DNA of 13,228 bases from Nanobdellota archaeon (GTDB lineage Archaea > Nanobdellota > Nanobdellia > Pacearchaeales > UBA12030): NCBI GenBank assembly GCA_018829485.1, contig JAHJTU010000044.1, forward strand, positions 1-13,228, written 5' to 3'. Position numbers and translations under genes: made by a program. Under the pieces are notes generated by a model. That model was not told the DNA's origin. It made no database searches and saw nothing but the letters and a program-made list of their open reading frames with translations. Below are positions 1 through 6,703 of this stretch, one piece after another. Position 1 is the stretch's first letter. Each line of letters opens with the position of its first letter.

Positions 1-141
1 AGGACCAGCAAATAATAAATGCGGCATATTCTTCTGCTTAACAAATGCTTCTGCTCTTACAACTATTTCTCTCTGGCCTTTAACCCCTTCAAAAGTAGAA
101 GGCCTATATTTCTCAGTCCAAATCATACTTTCATTAGCCAT
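1..141 (-). CDS. rfcS: Replication factor C small subunit, N-terminal part (cut by window edge)
   Basis: Only the first 47 codons are present; the gene runs off the left edge. The visible protein has the archaeal clamp-loader N-terminus: IWTEKYRP at residues 7-14, then a segment leading into PHLLFAGP (residues 40-47), which is the beginning of the Walker A P-loop. In the family this AAA+ ATPase forms the RFC complex with the large subunit and loads PCNA onto primed DNA. The start ATG at 139-141 is supported by a TATA-like element at 163-170, about 26 nt upstream, which suggests a leaderless transcript. It lies downstream of the yjbQ-like gene on the same strand with a 38-nt gap but appears to have its own promoter. 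The identification is strong even though most of the gene is outside the window. Confidence 0.88.
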   Translation of the reverse strand, partial: MANESMIWTEKYRPSTFEGVKGQREIVVRAEAFVKQKNMPHLLFAGP

Positions 142-162
142 TTTAATTAAAGATTGAAAATT

Positions 163-170
163 TTTATAAA
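163..170 (-). promoter_or_regulatory. TATA box for rfcS
   Basis: The minus strand reads TTTATAAA, centred about 26 nt before the rfcS ATG. This is the usual archaeal TATA-to-start spacing and implies transcription starting at or next to the start codon. Confidence 0.45.
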
Positions 171-179
171 ACTTTTCAA

Positions 180-593
180 TTAATCTTTTAATACTTTAAT
201 ATGAACTTTTCTTTGTCTAGGACCATCAAATTCGCAATATGAAATTCTTTGCCATGTTCCTAATAAAAGTTTGTTATTTTCAATAAAGATGATTTTGCTT
301 GCTCCTATAATGCTTGATTTAATATGTGCATGAGCATTGCATCCACCATCTTCACAATTATGCTTATATTTACTTTTTGTTGGAATTAATTGTTCTAATT
401 TATTGAGAATATCTTGATGCAAATTCTTATCTGTACATTCATTAATCAAAATTCCTGCTGTTGTATGTGGTGTAAAAACAATGCATGTTCCTTGTTTTAT
501 TCCCGATTTTTTAATTGCTTCTTGAACTTTATCAGTAATATCAATAATCTCCTGCTTATTTTTTGTTTGAATTGCTAAAGAATATACCATCAT
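180..593 (-). CDS. yjbQ: YjbQ/UPF0047 family protein
   Basis: The 137-aa length is full for the UPF0047/YjbQ family. Family signatures are all visible: HTTAGI at residues 43-48, CNAHAHIKSSIIG at 85-97 with the paired histidines (H88, H90) that bind metal in solved members, and LGTWQ...EFDGPRQR at 111-128. Some members show weak thiamine-phosphate synthase activity in vitro, but the physiological role is unsettled, so no function is assigned here beyond the family. Two consecutive Met codons open the frame, so the true start may be 593 or 590. It is 13 nt downstream of the zinc-finger gene and probably co-transcribed with it. Confidence 0.85.
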   Translation of the reverse strand: MMVYSLAIQTKNKQEIIDITDKVQEAIKKSGIKQGTCIVFTPHTTAGILINECTDKNLHQDILNKLEQLIPTKSKYKHNCEDGGCNAHAHIKSSIIGASKIIFIENNKLLLGTWQRISYCEFDGPRQRKVHIKVLKD

Positions 594-606
594 TAATATT
601 ACATTG

Positions 607-759
607 CTATTTTACTAATTTTTCTCCCATATGCTTTATTTTGGTATGAGCTTCTAAATTTTTTACATGTTTCTTACAGAACGGACATTTTCCTTCTGTT
701 GAGGGCTCAATAAACTTTGCAAATTCTCCCCTACTCTGATGTCTTAATTTTTTTGACAT
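607..759 (-). CDS. Small C2H2-type zinc-finger protein, 50 aa
   Basis: A 50-codon frame on the minus strand encodes a very basic peptide with one CPFC...H...H module: C25 and C28, then H38 and H43 (C-x2-C-x9-H-x4-H). This spacing fits a single zinc finger. Small one-finger proteins of this sort are common in archaea and are thought to bind nucleic acid or act as adaptors, but no specific role can be given. A purine-rich AAGGGG lies just upstream of the ATG and could be a ribosome binding site. The gene is divergent from rnp3, sharing a short promoter region, and sits 13 nt upstream of the yjbQ-like gene. The zinc ligands make chance coding unlikely. Confidence 0.65.
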   Translation of the reverse strand: MSKKLRHQSRGEFAKFIEPSTEGKCPFCKKHVKNLEAHTKIKHMGEKLVK

Positions 760-783
760 TTTTCCCCTTGAGCTGTCATAAAG

Positions 784-791
784 TATAAATA
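784..791. promoter_or_regulatory. TATA element between divergent zinc-finger gene and rnp3
   Basis: The plus strand reads TATAAATA, centred about 26 nt before the rnp3 ATG at 813, the standard distance for a leaderless archaeal gene. On the minus strand the same bases (TATTTATA) lie about 28 nt before the zinc-finger ATG, so one element might serve both directions. The assignment to rnp3 is the firmer of the two. Confidence 0.45.
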
Positions 792-812
792 CGTTGATTT
801 TTAAATTTATTT

Positions 813-1433
813 ATGATAGATATAGTGAAAAACAAGAATAAGGAAATGCAAGATTATGCAAAAGAACTTGGTTTTCAAGACTTATATTTATTGGGCAAAG
901 ATGCTGTTTTAATTGAGAACTTTAAAGATAAAAAAGATATTTTGAAAGCAAGGAAAAAATATGATTTTGTTATTGTTTTTGGAAAAGGAATTAAGGAGAA
1001 TAGGCAGATTGTTGAGTCATTTCCAGATGTAATTTTGTTACAATTAAATTCAGGAAAAGATTTTATGAAAGAGAGAAATTCTGGATTAGATCATATTATT
1101 TGCAAGATTGCATCTGAAAATAATGTTGCAATTGGAATTGATTTATCAGAAATTCTAAATTCAAATGAAAAGGAAAAACAGGTTATTATTGGAAGGATAA
1201 TGCAAAATATAAAGTTGTGCAGGAAATACAAAACAAAAATTCTACTTGCTTCATTTGCATCTGATGTTTTTGAATTAAGAGCTTCACAAGATATTCAGGC
1301 ATTTGTCCAATGTTTGGGAATGACTCCCTTGGAATCTAAAAATTCTCTTTTAATTGCAGAAAAGATTATGGGGAAAAATAAAGATAAAAAACATGTTTCT
1401 TATGTTTCTGAGGGGATAAGGATTGTTGAGTGA
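813..1433 (+). CDS. rnp3: RNase P protein component 3 (Rpp30)
   Basis: This 206-aa protein matches the archaeal RNase P p30 family, a TIM-barrel protein that works with Rpp29, Pop5 and Rpp21 on the RNase P RNA to mature tRNA 5' ends. Recognisable blocks include LNSGKDFMKERNSGLDHI near residue 80, NNVAIGIDLSEIL near 105-117, IIGRIMQNIKLCRKYKTKIL in the middle, FELRASQDI near residue 154, and the terminal SEGIRIVE. Length is normal for the family. The ATG at 813 lies 26 nt after a TATA box. The oddity is at the 3' end: a second, diverged copy of the last codons and stop occurs at 2436-2465, beyond the neighbouring toxin-antitoxin-like genes, as if something had inserted into the end of rnp3. 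Confidence 0.9.
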   Translation: MIDIVKNKNKEMQDYAKELGFQDLYLLGKDAVLIENFKDKKDILKARKKYDFVIVFGKGIKENRQIVESFPDVILLQLNSGKDFMKERNSGLDHIICKIASENNVAIGIDLSEILNSNEKEKQVIIGRIMQNIKLCRKYKTKILLASFASDVFELRASQDIQAFVQCLGMTPLESKNSLLIAEKIMGKNKDKKHVSYVSEGIRIVE

Positions 1434-1440
1434 GGGGAAA

Positions 1441-1480
1441 ATATTTAAAGAAGAAATGTCTCTTATTTTGGACTTAAGTC
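1441..1480 (+). promoter_or_regulatory. Promoter and palindromic operator candidate for the MNT/HEPN pair
   Basis: A TATA-like ATATTTAAA at 1441-1449 is followed about 26 nt later by the perfect 10-bp palindrome GACTTAAGTC (1471-1480), which falls at the expected transcription start and 6 nt before the ATG of an HTH protein. A palindrome at this place next to an HTH gene suggests autorepression, as is usual for toxin-antitoxin operons. The repressor role is inferred. Confidence 0.4.
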
Positions 1481-1486
1481 TATAAA

Positions 1487-1990
1487 ATGGGACAGAATAG
1501 TAAAGAGAATAAAATATTAGAAGTGTTTTATGAAAATCCTGGCAGAAAATTTACTGTGAGGGAATTGGGTAGGTTAACTAAAATGCCAAGAGCCACTGTT
1601 CATAACTACCTTGCTAGTCTAAAAAAACAGAATATTATTAGTAGAGAAAATAAGGCAGAAAGCAATTTATTATTCAAAACAAAAAAAATTAATTATTTTG
1701 TAGAAAAAATCATTTCTTCTGGTTTAATAGAAGAAATTATAAACAAATTAAATCCTTCGTGTATTATTCTTTTCGGAAGCATAAGAAAAGGAGATTCTGT
1801 AAAGGAAAGTGATATCGACTTATTTATAGAATCCCCATTAAGAAAAAAAATTAATATTAGTACATATGAAAGAAGATTAAACCATAAACTTCAAATATTC
1901 ATAGAATCAGACATCAATAAACTACATTCTAATCTTTTTAATAATGTTGTTAATGGAATTAAAATTTATGGGAGTTTTAAGATAAAATGA
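1487..1990 (+). CDS. HTH-MNT fusion: winged-helix plus minimal nucleotidyltransferase (antitoxin-like)
   Basis: The 167-aa protein has two parts. Residues about 7-56 form a helix-turn-helix (FTVRELGRLTKMPRATVHNYLASLKKQNII), and residues about 90-165 carry the minimal nucleotidyltransferase signature FGSIRKG (96-102) followed by SDIDLFIE (108-115). G97, S98, D109 and D111 are the nucleotide and metal-binding positions. In MNT/HEPN systems the MNT protein neutralises the HEPN RNase, in studied cases by AMPylating it. Its stop overlaps the start of the downstream HEPN gene by 4 nt (ATGA), typical of a toxin-antitoxin operon. The HTH suggests it also represses its own promoter, where a palindrome is present. 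A clear third acidic residue of the catalytic triad is not obvious, so enzymatic activity is uncertain. Confidence 0.78.
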   Translation: MGQNSKENKILEVFYENPGRKFTVRELGRLTKMPRATVHNYLASLKKQNIISRENKAESNLLFKTKKINYFVEKIISSGLIEEIINKLNPSCIILFGSIRKGDSVKESDIDLFIESPLRKKINISTYERRLNHKLQIFIESDINKLHSNLFNNVVNGIKIYGSFKIK

Positions 1991-2417
1991 TTTTAGATAT
2001 AATGGATTGGGAAGAGTGTAAAAAAGAATTTATCAGAAAAATTGAGGTTGATAAAGAAAGGATAAAATCTATCACCAAAAAAGCCTTACAGCGTTTAGAA
2101 AGAGCAAGAAGTACAAAGATAACAAAGGAAAATGTTTCTTTTGTTGTGGAGGATTATTATGAGATTATTAAAGAGCTTCTTGTTGCATATTTATTAAAAC
2201 ACGGTTTAAGATCAAAAAATCACCAATGCATGATAACTTATTTTATAAAAAGAATATTGATTATGAAAAAGAAACCACACTTATATCCCAAATGTCTTTT
2301 TTTAGAAACAGATTAAATTATTATGGAGAAGATATTCCAATGAACTTTTATATTGAAAATAGAGAAGAATTTGAAAGGATAGTTGGCTTGCTTCTAAGAT
2401 TAATTGAAAAAGAATAA
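1987..2417 (+). pseudogene. HEPN-like partner (toxin-like) of the MNT protein, broken by a frameshift
   Basis: Reading from the ATG at 1987 gives an alpha-helical protein with YYEIIKELLVAYLLKHGLRSKNHQC, typical of the N-terminal half of small HEPN proteins. That frame then runs into unrelated basic sequence and stops at 2314-2316. A second frame, open from before 2226 to 2417, continues the family pattern with SFFRNRLNYYGEDIP and a final helix. The two halves join if one base is added around 2241-2255, near a T4/A5 run. Rejoined, the protein would be about 143 aa, normal for the family. The RN...YYG segment occupies the place of the HEPN Rx4-6H RNase motif but lacks the usual histidine. This may be a true pseudogene, an assembly error in a homopolymer, or less likely programmed frameshifting; no classic slippery heptamer is in the right phase. 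Confidence 0.65.
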
Positions 2418-2435
2418 ATAGGAAGCTCAAACATG

Positions 2436-2465
2436 TTTTCTGAAGGTATAAGAATTGTTGATTGA
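2436..2465 (+). pseudogene. Remnant second copy of the rnp3 3' end
   Basis: These 30 bases match the last 30 bases of rnp3 (1404-1433) at 25 positions and encode FSEGIRIVD-stop against VSEGIRIVE-stop in the intact gene. The mismatches are mostly silent or conservative, so this was once a coding 3' end. It has no start and no upstream body. It flanks the MNT/HEPN pair on the far side, which suggests that the pair inserted at the end of rnp3 and brought a replacement end, or that a duplicated rnp3 decayed. Confidence 0.55.
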
Positions 2466-2476
2466 TTTTAGAGAAA

Positions 2477-2484
2477 TTTAAAAA
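2477..2484 (+). promoter_or_regulatory. TATA box for aspartate kinase gene
   Basis: TTTAAAAA is centred about 26 nt before the ATG at 2506, consistent with a leaderless transcript and supporting that start. Confidence 0.4.
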
Positions 2485-2505
2485 CTTTTCTGATATGTAA
2501 AGTAG

Positions 2506-3900
2506 ATGTCAACATGCATTATTAAGTATGGTGGAAAAACTCAGGAGAAAAATCTAAGCATAGTAAGACATTCTGAAATAGCCAAAGATTTCTTAAAAAT
2601 GCATAATAAAACTATTGTGGTTGTTTCAGGGGCAGGAGATGTAACAGATAGATTAGAAAAGGCAATAATTGCTGGACAAAAACATAATTCTCTTGATGAA
2701 AATGAATTCCTGAATATAACAGATCCCTCAAATGTTTTTGGAGTTTGGGAAAATCTTTATAATTCAGCTGGAAAGCCAAAAGAATTAACTGAATTAAAAA
2801 ATAATATTTACAAAGAATTTGAAAGTGTTGTAAGGATTATCTTGCCAAGAATTAAAACTTATGAAGAAATGCATACAATAAGGGCTGAACTTAATTTATT
2901 TCCTGAAAAATTGCAAGCTGCACTTGTAAATCATACTTATAAAAAAAGTGGTTTAGAATCTGTATGTATAAATTTTGATAATGAAAATTTCCCTCTTGCT
3001 GTTAAAGGAAATCATTTGAATGGAATTGTTAATCTTGTGGAAACAAAGGAAAAATGCCAAAAATTACTTTCTAATACAAATGAGAGAGTTATTGTTTTTC
3101 CTGGTTATGGTGGTTTAGATAATAAAATAGAAAAAACACTTGGAAGGGGTGGGAGTGATACTGCTGCTTTTGCTTATGGTTATGGATTTAATTCAGAGGA
3201 AATAGCAATATTAACAGATGTTGAAGGAATTAAACAGGCAATTATTAATGGAAAAGAAACAAGAACAATAGAAGAAATAAGTCTTGATGAGGCAGGAGAT
3301 GGTGCTTTTTATGGTGCTAAACTTCCAAGTCATGATTCTTTAGAACCTTTAATAGAGATGCACAAAGAAAATTCAGATCCATTAGCATATATTGCACATC
3401 ATGAAAAAATAAATGGAAAAAAGAGCAAAATAGTTGGTGTTACAAGAAATAAAGAATCTGTGAAATTTATTGGAAGCAGGAATAATATATTGGTTTATAG
3501 AATTGGTGGCAATGTTGTTTCATTGCCAAAAGTATTAGAAGAACATGGAATAGATAATTTTTATTTTGGCACAAGAAGACTTGCTAATGTTGTTCTAAAT
3601 CAAAAAGGCAGAGAAATTGGAGAAGTTATTATTGATGATTATGCAAAGCAAGGAAAAATTAATATTGAAGAAAAAAGAGATGATTTGGCTTTAGTTGGAA
3701 TTATTGGAGAAGGAATGAGAACTAAACCTGGTATTTCTGGAAAAATGAATTCTAGATTATCAGAAGAAGGAATAAACATTTATTTGATTTTTGATGTAAG
3801 TCCTTTTTCTACTGGTGTTGTAATTCTAGATAAAGATAAAAGTAAGGCAGTTTCATGTCTTTATGATGAATTTCTTAATCATACTATTTATTTAAAGTAA
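2506..3900 (+). CDS. lysC: Aspartate kinase
   Basis: The 464-aa product is a monofunctional aspartokinase, which phosphorylates aspartate as the first step to lysine, threonine and methionine. The amino acid kinase domain has IIKYGGKTQ at residues 5-13 (usually KFGGTS), VVVSGAGDVTD at 38-48, TLGRGGSDTAAF at 211-222, ILTDVEGI at 235-242 and FYGAKLPSHDSLEPL at 268-282, the equivalent of the GAKVLHP motif. C-terminal ACT domains follow (about 320 to the end), including VGIIGEGM and a GISGKMNSRLSEEGINI stretch, so allosteric control by an end-product amino acid is likely. The KYGGK variant of the first motif is unusual. The gene converges on the lysA-like gene and overlaps it by 17 nt, which places both ends of a lysine route side by side. 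Confidence 0.87.
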   Translation: MSTCIIKYGGKTQEKNLSIVRHSEIAKDFLKMHNKTIVVVSGAGDVTDRLEKAIIAGQKHNSLDENEFLNITDPSNVFGVWENLYNSAGKPKELTELKNNIYKEFESVVRIILPRIKTYEEMHTIRAELNLFPEKLQAALVNHTYKKSGLESVCINFDNENFPLAVKGNHLNGIVNLVETKEKCQKLLSNTNERVIVFPGYGGLDNKIEKTLGRGGSDTAAFAYGYGFNSEEIAILTDVEGIKQAIINGKETRTIEEISLDEAGDGAFYGAKLPSHDSLEPLIEMHKENSDPLAYIAHHEKINGKKSKIVGVTRNKESVKFIGSRNNILVYRIGGNVVSLPKVLEEHGIDNFYFGTRRLANVVLNQKGREIGEVIIDDYAKQGKINIEEKRDDLALVGIIGEGMRTKPGISGKMNSRLSEEGINIYLIFDVSPFSTGVVILDKDKSKAVSCLYDEFLNHTIYLK

Positions 3901-5170
3901 AATTGATTTCTTGAATTTCTTTATTTTTAATTAGAAATCTTCTTGGAATTTTTTTCAAGTTATACAGTATTGGAAGCATTTCAAATCCATAAGCTCCTGC
4001 GCATAAAAGTGCAATATGTTTGCCTTCATTTGGAATTTCAAGTTTTCTTTTGTAAGTTCTTTTTCCATTATTTTCATATGTAGTTAGCAAATCTAATTCA
4101 GTTTCACAGTAATTTCCTGCTACTATTGCTTCTTCAAATTTGTTTGTTCTTTCACAAGGAATTATTTCATGATAACTGCCATAATAAAATGGTCTTGGAA
4201 ACATGCCATTAACACCAATAAAAAGATTTTGATTTTTTTCTTCTATTGTATTTACTTCCAATATCATAATTCCTGCATCTGCTGTTAAATATCTTCCAGG
4301 CTCTATTTCAGTAAAAGTATTAAGATTGCTTTTCTTGATTTTTTCAGAAAGTTCTTTTGCATAATCTTCTAATGGAAATTCTTCATCTTCTTGTTTGTAT
4401 TGTATTCCAATTCCACCACCAAAATTAATAAAATCAATTTTTCCGAATTTTTGTTTTATTGTTTTTGCAACTTCAATTGTTGAATCAACAGTTTCAAGAA
4501 AGATTTCCAAATCTTTTTCGCCTTGCAGATTAGAACCAATATGCTGATGCAATCCAATTATTCTCTTGTTGTATTTTTCTGCTAATTCGTATGCTTCTCC
4601 TAATCTTGATTCAGGAATGCCGAATTTTACTGGAACACCATGAGATTCTTTTCCTGCTGTAATTATTTCTGGAAATTCTCCTGTGCCTTTTCCAGGATTC
4701 CATCTTATTGAAATTTCTAATGCTTGTGGATGAATTGTATGCAATCTATTAAGTTGTGATATAGAATCAACATTAATGCTTATTCCCAATTCCAATGCTT
4801 TTTCCAAAGATTCATTACTTATGTTTGTTTCAGTATAAAGAATATTTTCTGGCTTATACCTTGCTTGTAATGCAAGTTGTGCTTCTCCAATAGAATTTGA
4901 ATCTACATATTCACATCCTGCTTGTTTTAATTCTTGTAAAATTTCTTTAGATGATAATGCTTTAATTGCAAATCTTATTCTGGATTTTTCATTATATTTC
5001 AAGAATGTTTCTTTTAATTTAGAATATTTTTCTTTTATTTTATCAGTATCATAAAGAAATAATGGTGTTCCATTCTTTCTTGCAAATTCTTCTACATCTA
5101 AATCTGCAAAAAACAAGTTATTATTTCTATATTCCAAATCTTGTTTTTCCCACCAAAGCCTTTGTTCCAT
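3884..5170 (-). CDS. lysA: Diaminopimelate decarboxylase-like PLP enzyme
   Basis: This 428-aa protein belongs to the alanine-racemase-fold (fold type III) PLP decarboxylases. RFAIKALSS contains the likely Schiff-base lysine K70; HQHIGSNL near residue 208, FGGGIGIQY near 250, EPGRYLTADAG near 292, GNYCETELDLL near 347 and CAGAYGFEM near 393 are the standard phosphate, dimer-interface and substrate motifs. DapDC removes CO2 from meso-diaminopimelate to give L-lysine. The neighbouring aspartate kinase supports this reading, but no intermediate pathway genes are in the window, and related enzymes decarboxylate other substrates. It starts 10 nt after the dCMP deaminase stop, so those two are probably one operon. 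Its 3' end overlaps the aspartate kinase gene by 17 nt. Confidence 0.8.
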   Translation of the reverse strand: MEQRLWWEKQDLEYRNNNLFFADLDVEEFARKNGTPLFLYDTDKIKEKYSKLKETFLKYNEKSRIRFAIKALSSKEILQELKQAGCEYVDSNSIGEAQLALQARYKPENILYTETNISNESLEKALELGISINVDSISQLNRLHTIHPQALEISIRWNPGKGTGEFPEIITAGKESHGVPVKFGIPESRLGEAYELAEKYNKRIIGLHQHIGSNLQGEKDLEIFLETVDSTIEVAKTIKQKFGKIDFINFGGGIGIQYKQEDEEFPLEDYAKELSEKIKKSNLNTFTEIEPGRYLTADAGIMILEVNTIEEKNQNLFIGVNGMFPRPFYYGSYHEIIPCERTNKFEEAIVAGNYCETELDLLTTYENNGKRTYKRKLEIPNEGKHIALLCAGAYGFEMLPILYNLKKIPRRFLIKNKEIQEINFTLNK

Positions 5171-5180
5171 TTTGAGAATT

Positions 5181-5663
5181 CTATTTTTTATTTTTTATAT
5201 CATTCATGAATTCGTTTTCCATTTCAATCCACGAGCTTACTTTTTCATGTACAATCTTATTTTCTTTATCAACAAAATAACAATCTTCAATTCCTGCATT
5301 TATTATTGTTCTTCTGCATTTTTGACATGGCCTTTCGCAATCTCCATCTTGTGCAGAATTTAAGAATAAGATTCCATTTTTAATAGAAATTCCTTCTCTT
5401 GCAGCATTAATAATTGAATTTTCTTCTGCATGAACAGCAGGACAATAATTATAGGATTTGTAATGTGGCTCATTCATTAAATCTTTAAGACAAACATTCT
5501 CACCACAATTTTTTGCTCCTCTTACAGAACCATTATAACCAGTTGATTTGATAACACCATCTTGGCTTGTTATTACAACTCCAAATTTACGTCTTTTGCA
5601 TTTGCTTTGCTTAGAAATTGTTTTTGCAACATCAAGAAAATATTTTATTTTATGTTCATTCAT
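5181..5663 (-). CDS. Deoxycytidylate (dCMP) deaminase
   Basis: The 160-aa protein carries the zinc deaminase signature: HAEEN at residues 78-82, with H78 as zinc ligand and E80 as proton shuttle, and PCQKC at 112-116, giving the two cysteine ligands. KFGVVIT...GYNGSVRGAKNC (residues 26-53) is typical of dCMP deaminases (ComEB family) rather than cytidine deaminases, as are the length and the insertion with further Cys/His residues before HAEEN. The enzyme turns dCMP into dUMP, the precursor for dTMP synthesis. It lies between the translation cluster and the lysA-like gene, all on the minus strand; only 10 nt separate it from the latter. Confidence 0.87.
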   Translation of the reverse strand: MNEHKIKYFLDVAKTISKQSKCKRRKFGVVITSQDGVIKSTGYNGSVRGAKNCGENVCLKDLMNEPHYKSYNYCPAVHAEENSIINAAREGISIKNGILFLNSAQDGDCERPCQKCRRTIINAGIEDCYFVDKENKIVHEKVSSWIEMENEFMNDIKNKK

Positions 5664-5674
5664 TTTTCATAATC

Positions 5675-5752
5675 TTATAATCTTTTACCAGTCTTTTTAC
5701 TTCTTAGAAGTCTTTTCTTTCTTCTTCTTAATATTCTTTTTCTGTATGACAT
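5675..5752 (-). CDS. Possible tiny Arg/Lys-rich peptide, 25 aa (L41e-like in size)
   Basis: Between the L31e and dCMP deaminase genes an ATG opens a 25-codon frame rich in Arg and Lys (beginning MSYRKRILRRRKKR). Length and composition resemble ribosomal protein L41e, and the position at the end of a ribosomal-protein cluster fits, but so short a frame in A/G-rich sequence could arise by chance. There is no clear ribosome binding site. Listed as a candidate only. Confidence 0.25.
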   Translation of the reverse strand: MSYRKRILRRRKKRLLRSKKTGKRL

Positions 5753-5802
5753 CTTACTTTTTCTCTTGCTTTTCTTTTGTTTCTTCTTTTTGCTCTTCTT
5801 GT

Positions 5803-6210
5803 TTACTCTTCTTGTGTTTCTGCTTGCTTTTCTTTGGCTTTTTCTTTTTCTTCTTTGGCTTTTTCTTTTTTTGACTTTTTCTTATCTTCTTCTTTTTTCT
5901 TTTTCTCTTGTTCTCTTATTGCTTTTTTTGGTAATTCTGCTAATTCTACTCTAACAATATCATTTTCTTTTACTGCTTTAACTTTAACTTTTGATGGTGG
6001 CTTTTTTATTCCTCTTTCCCAGATATGCATATTAAGCCATCTTTCTATTTTTATTTTTTTCAAATCCCTATCATAAATTTTCATATGTTTAACTAAGAAT
6101 TCCTTAATTGCTCTATTTGCTTTTTTTGCTCTCTTTATTCTTGGAGCTTTTTCCCATTCTTTTCTTAATGGAATAATATAAATTCTTTCAGTTGTTTTTG
6201 TTTCTGCCAT
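5803..6210 (-). CDS. rpl31e: 50S ribosomal protein L31e with long charged tail
   Basis: Residues 1-90 match L31e of the large subunit near the peptide exit tunnel: ERIYIIPLRKEWEKAPRIKRAKKA near the start, the AIKEFLVKHMK helix, and WLNMHIWERGIKKPPSKVKVK in the core. L31e is usually about 90 aa; this one is 135 aa because of a tail of about 40 residues made almost only of Lys, Glu, Ala and Gln (from about residue 96), probably a solvent-exposed charged helix or coiled coil. The gene follows L39e, the normal archaeal order. The ATG at 6208-6210 gives a standard N-terminus. Confidence 0.9.
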   Translation of the reverse strand: MAETKTTERIYIIPLRKEWEKAPRIKRAKKANRAIKEFLVKHMKIYDRDLKKIKIERWLNMHIWERGIKKPPSKVKVKAVKENDIVRVELAELPKKAIREQEKKKKEEDKKKSKKEKAKEEKEKAKEKQAETQEE

Positions 6211-6232
6211 TTTTTTATTTATCTTTTTGTTT

Positions 6233-6415
6233 TTATTCGCCCCTTATTTTAGTGCTTGATCTTCTCCAGTTTCTTTTTACTTTTGTTAATCTTGATGGAT
6301 GAACTTTTTTTCCTTTGCCAATTGCCTTAAATACGAGCCAGAATGGAGCCCATTTTGTCTGTCTTGCTTTTTTTTCAAGCTTTGCTTTTTTTAAAGGTGA
6401 CTTATATCTTGCCAT
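6233..6415 (-). CDS. rpl39e: 50S ribosomal protein L39e
   Basis: A 60-aa, very basic protein with the L39e pattern: KSPLKKAKLEKKARQTKWAPFWLVFKA, then the conserved C-terminal RNWRRSSTKI. L39e lines the peptide exit tunnel in archaeal and eukaryotic large subunits. It lies 12 nt after the PDCD5 homologue and 22 nt before L31e, inside one minus-strand cluster. Slightly longer than the usual ~51 aa. Confidence 0.9.
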   Translation of the reverse strand: MARYKSPLKKAKLEKKARQTKWAPFWLVFKAIGKGKKVHPSRLTKVKRNWRRSSTKIRGE

Positions 6416-6427
6416 TTTTTATTGGGT

Positions 6428-6703
6428 TTATTTTTTAAATTTGAATTCTTGTTTTCCTTCTTGGATTTTTTTTAATAATTCTTTGAATTCATTATCATTT
6501 AATGTTTCATTTAATTGCCCCATTTGTGCAGCCTGAGCAATTATTGCAATTGCTTGTATTGCTGTTGCAGTATGTGCAAGTTTCATTCTTCCATATCTTT
6601 CAATTGCTTCCTTGCTTAAGTGTTGCTTTGCAATATTTTCAAGCATTATAACTTGCTGCTGCAATTTTGCTTTTTCTTCTAATTCTTTTGATTCTTCTTT
6701 CAT
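6428..6703 (-). CDS. PDCD5-related DNA-binding protein
   Basis: The 91-aa, helical protein matches the archaeal PDCD5/TFAR19 family: an N-terminal charged helix, a central AIERYGRMKLAHTATAIQAIAIIAQAAQMGQL bundle (residues about 33-64), and the DNEFKELLKKIQEG C-terminal helix with a Lys-rich end. Archaeal members bind DNA in vitro; the cellular role is poorly known. The ATG overlaps the end of the S19e gene by 4 nt, and the S19e-PDCD5-L39e-L31e order is the classic archaeal arrangement, which strengthens the call. Confidence 0.82.
   Translation of the reverse strand: MKEESKELEEKAKLQQQVIMLENIAKQHLSKEAIERYGRMKLAHTATAIQAIAIIAQAAQMGQLNETLNDNEFKELLKKIQEGKQEFKFKK

Noticed and set aside
2241..2255. 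Programmed -1 ribosomal frameshift in the HEPN gene
   Set aside because: The A-run is not a proper slippery heptamer in the incoming frame and no downstream pseudoknot is evident; mutation or assembly error is simpler.
5548..6076. Overlapping Phe/Leu/Ser-rich frames on the plus strand, hydrophobic enough to look like membrane proteins
   Set aside because: They are the antisense of the Lys/Glu-rich L31e tail and the dCMP deaminase; poly-Phe/Leu is what the complement of Lys/Glu codons gives.
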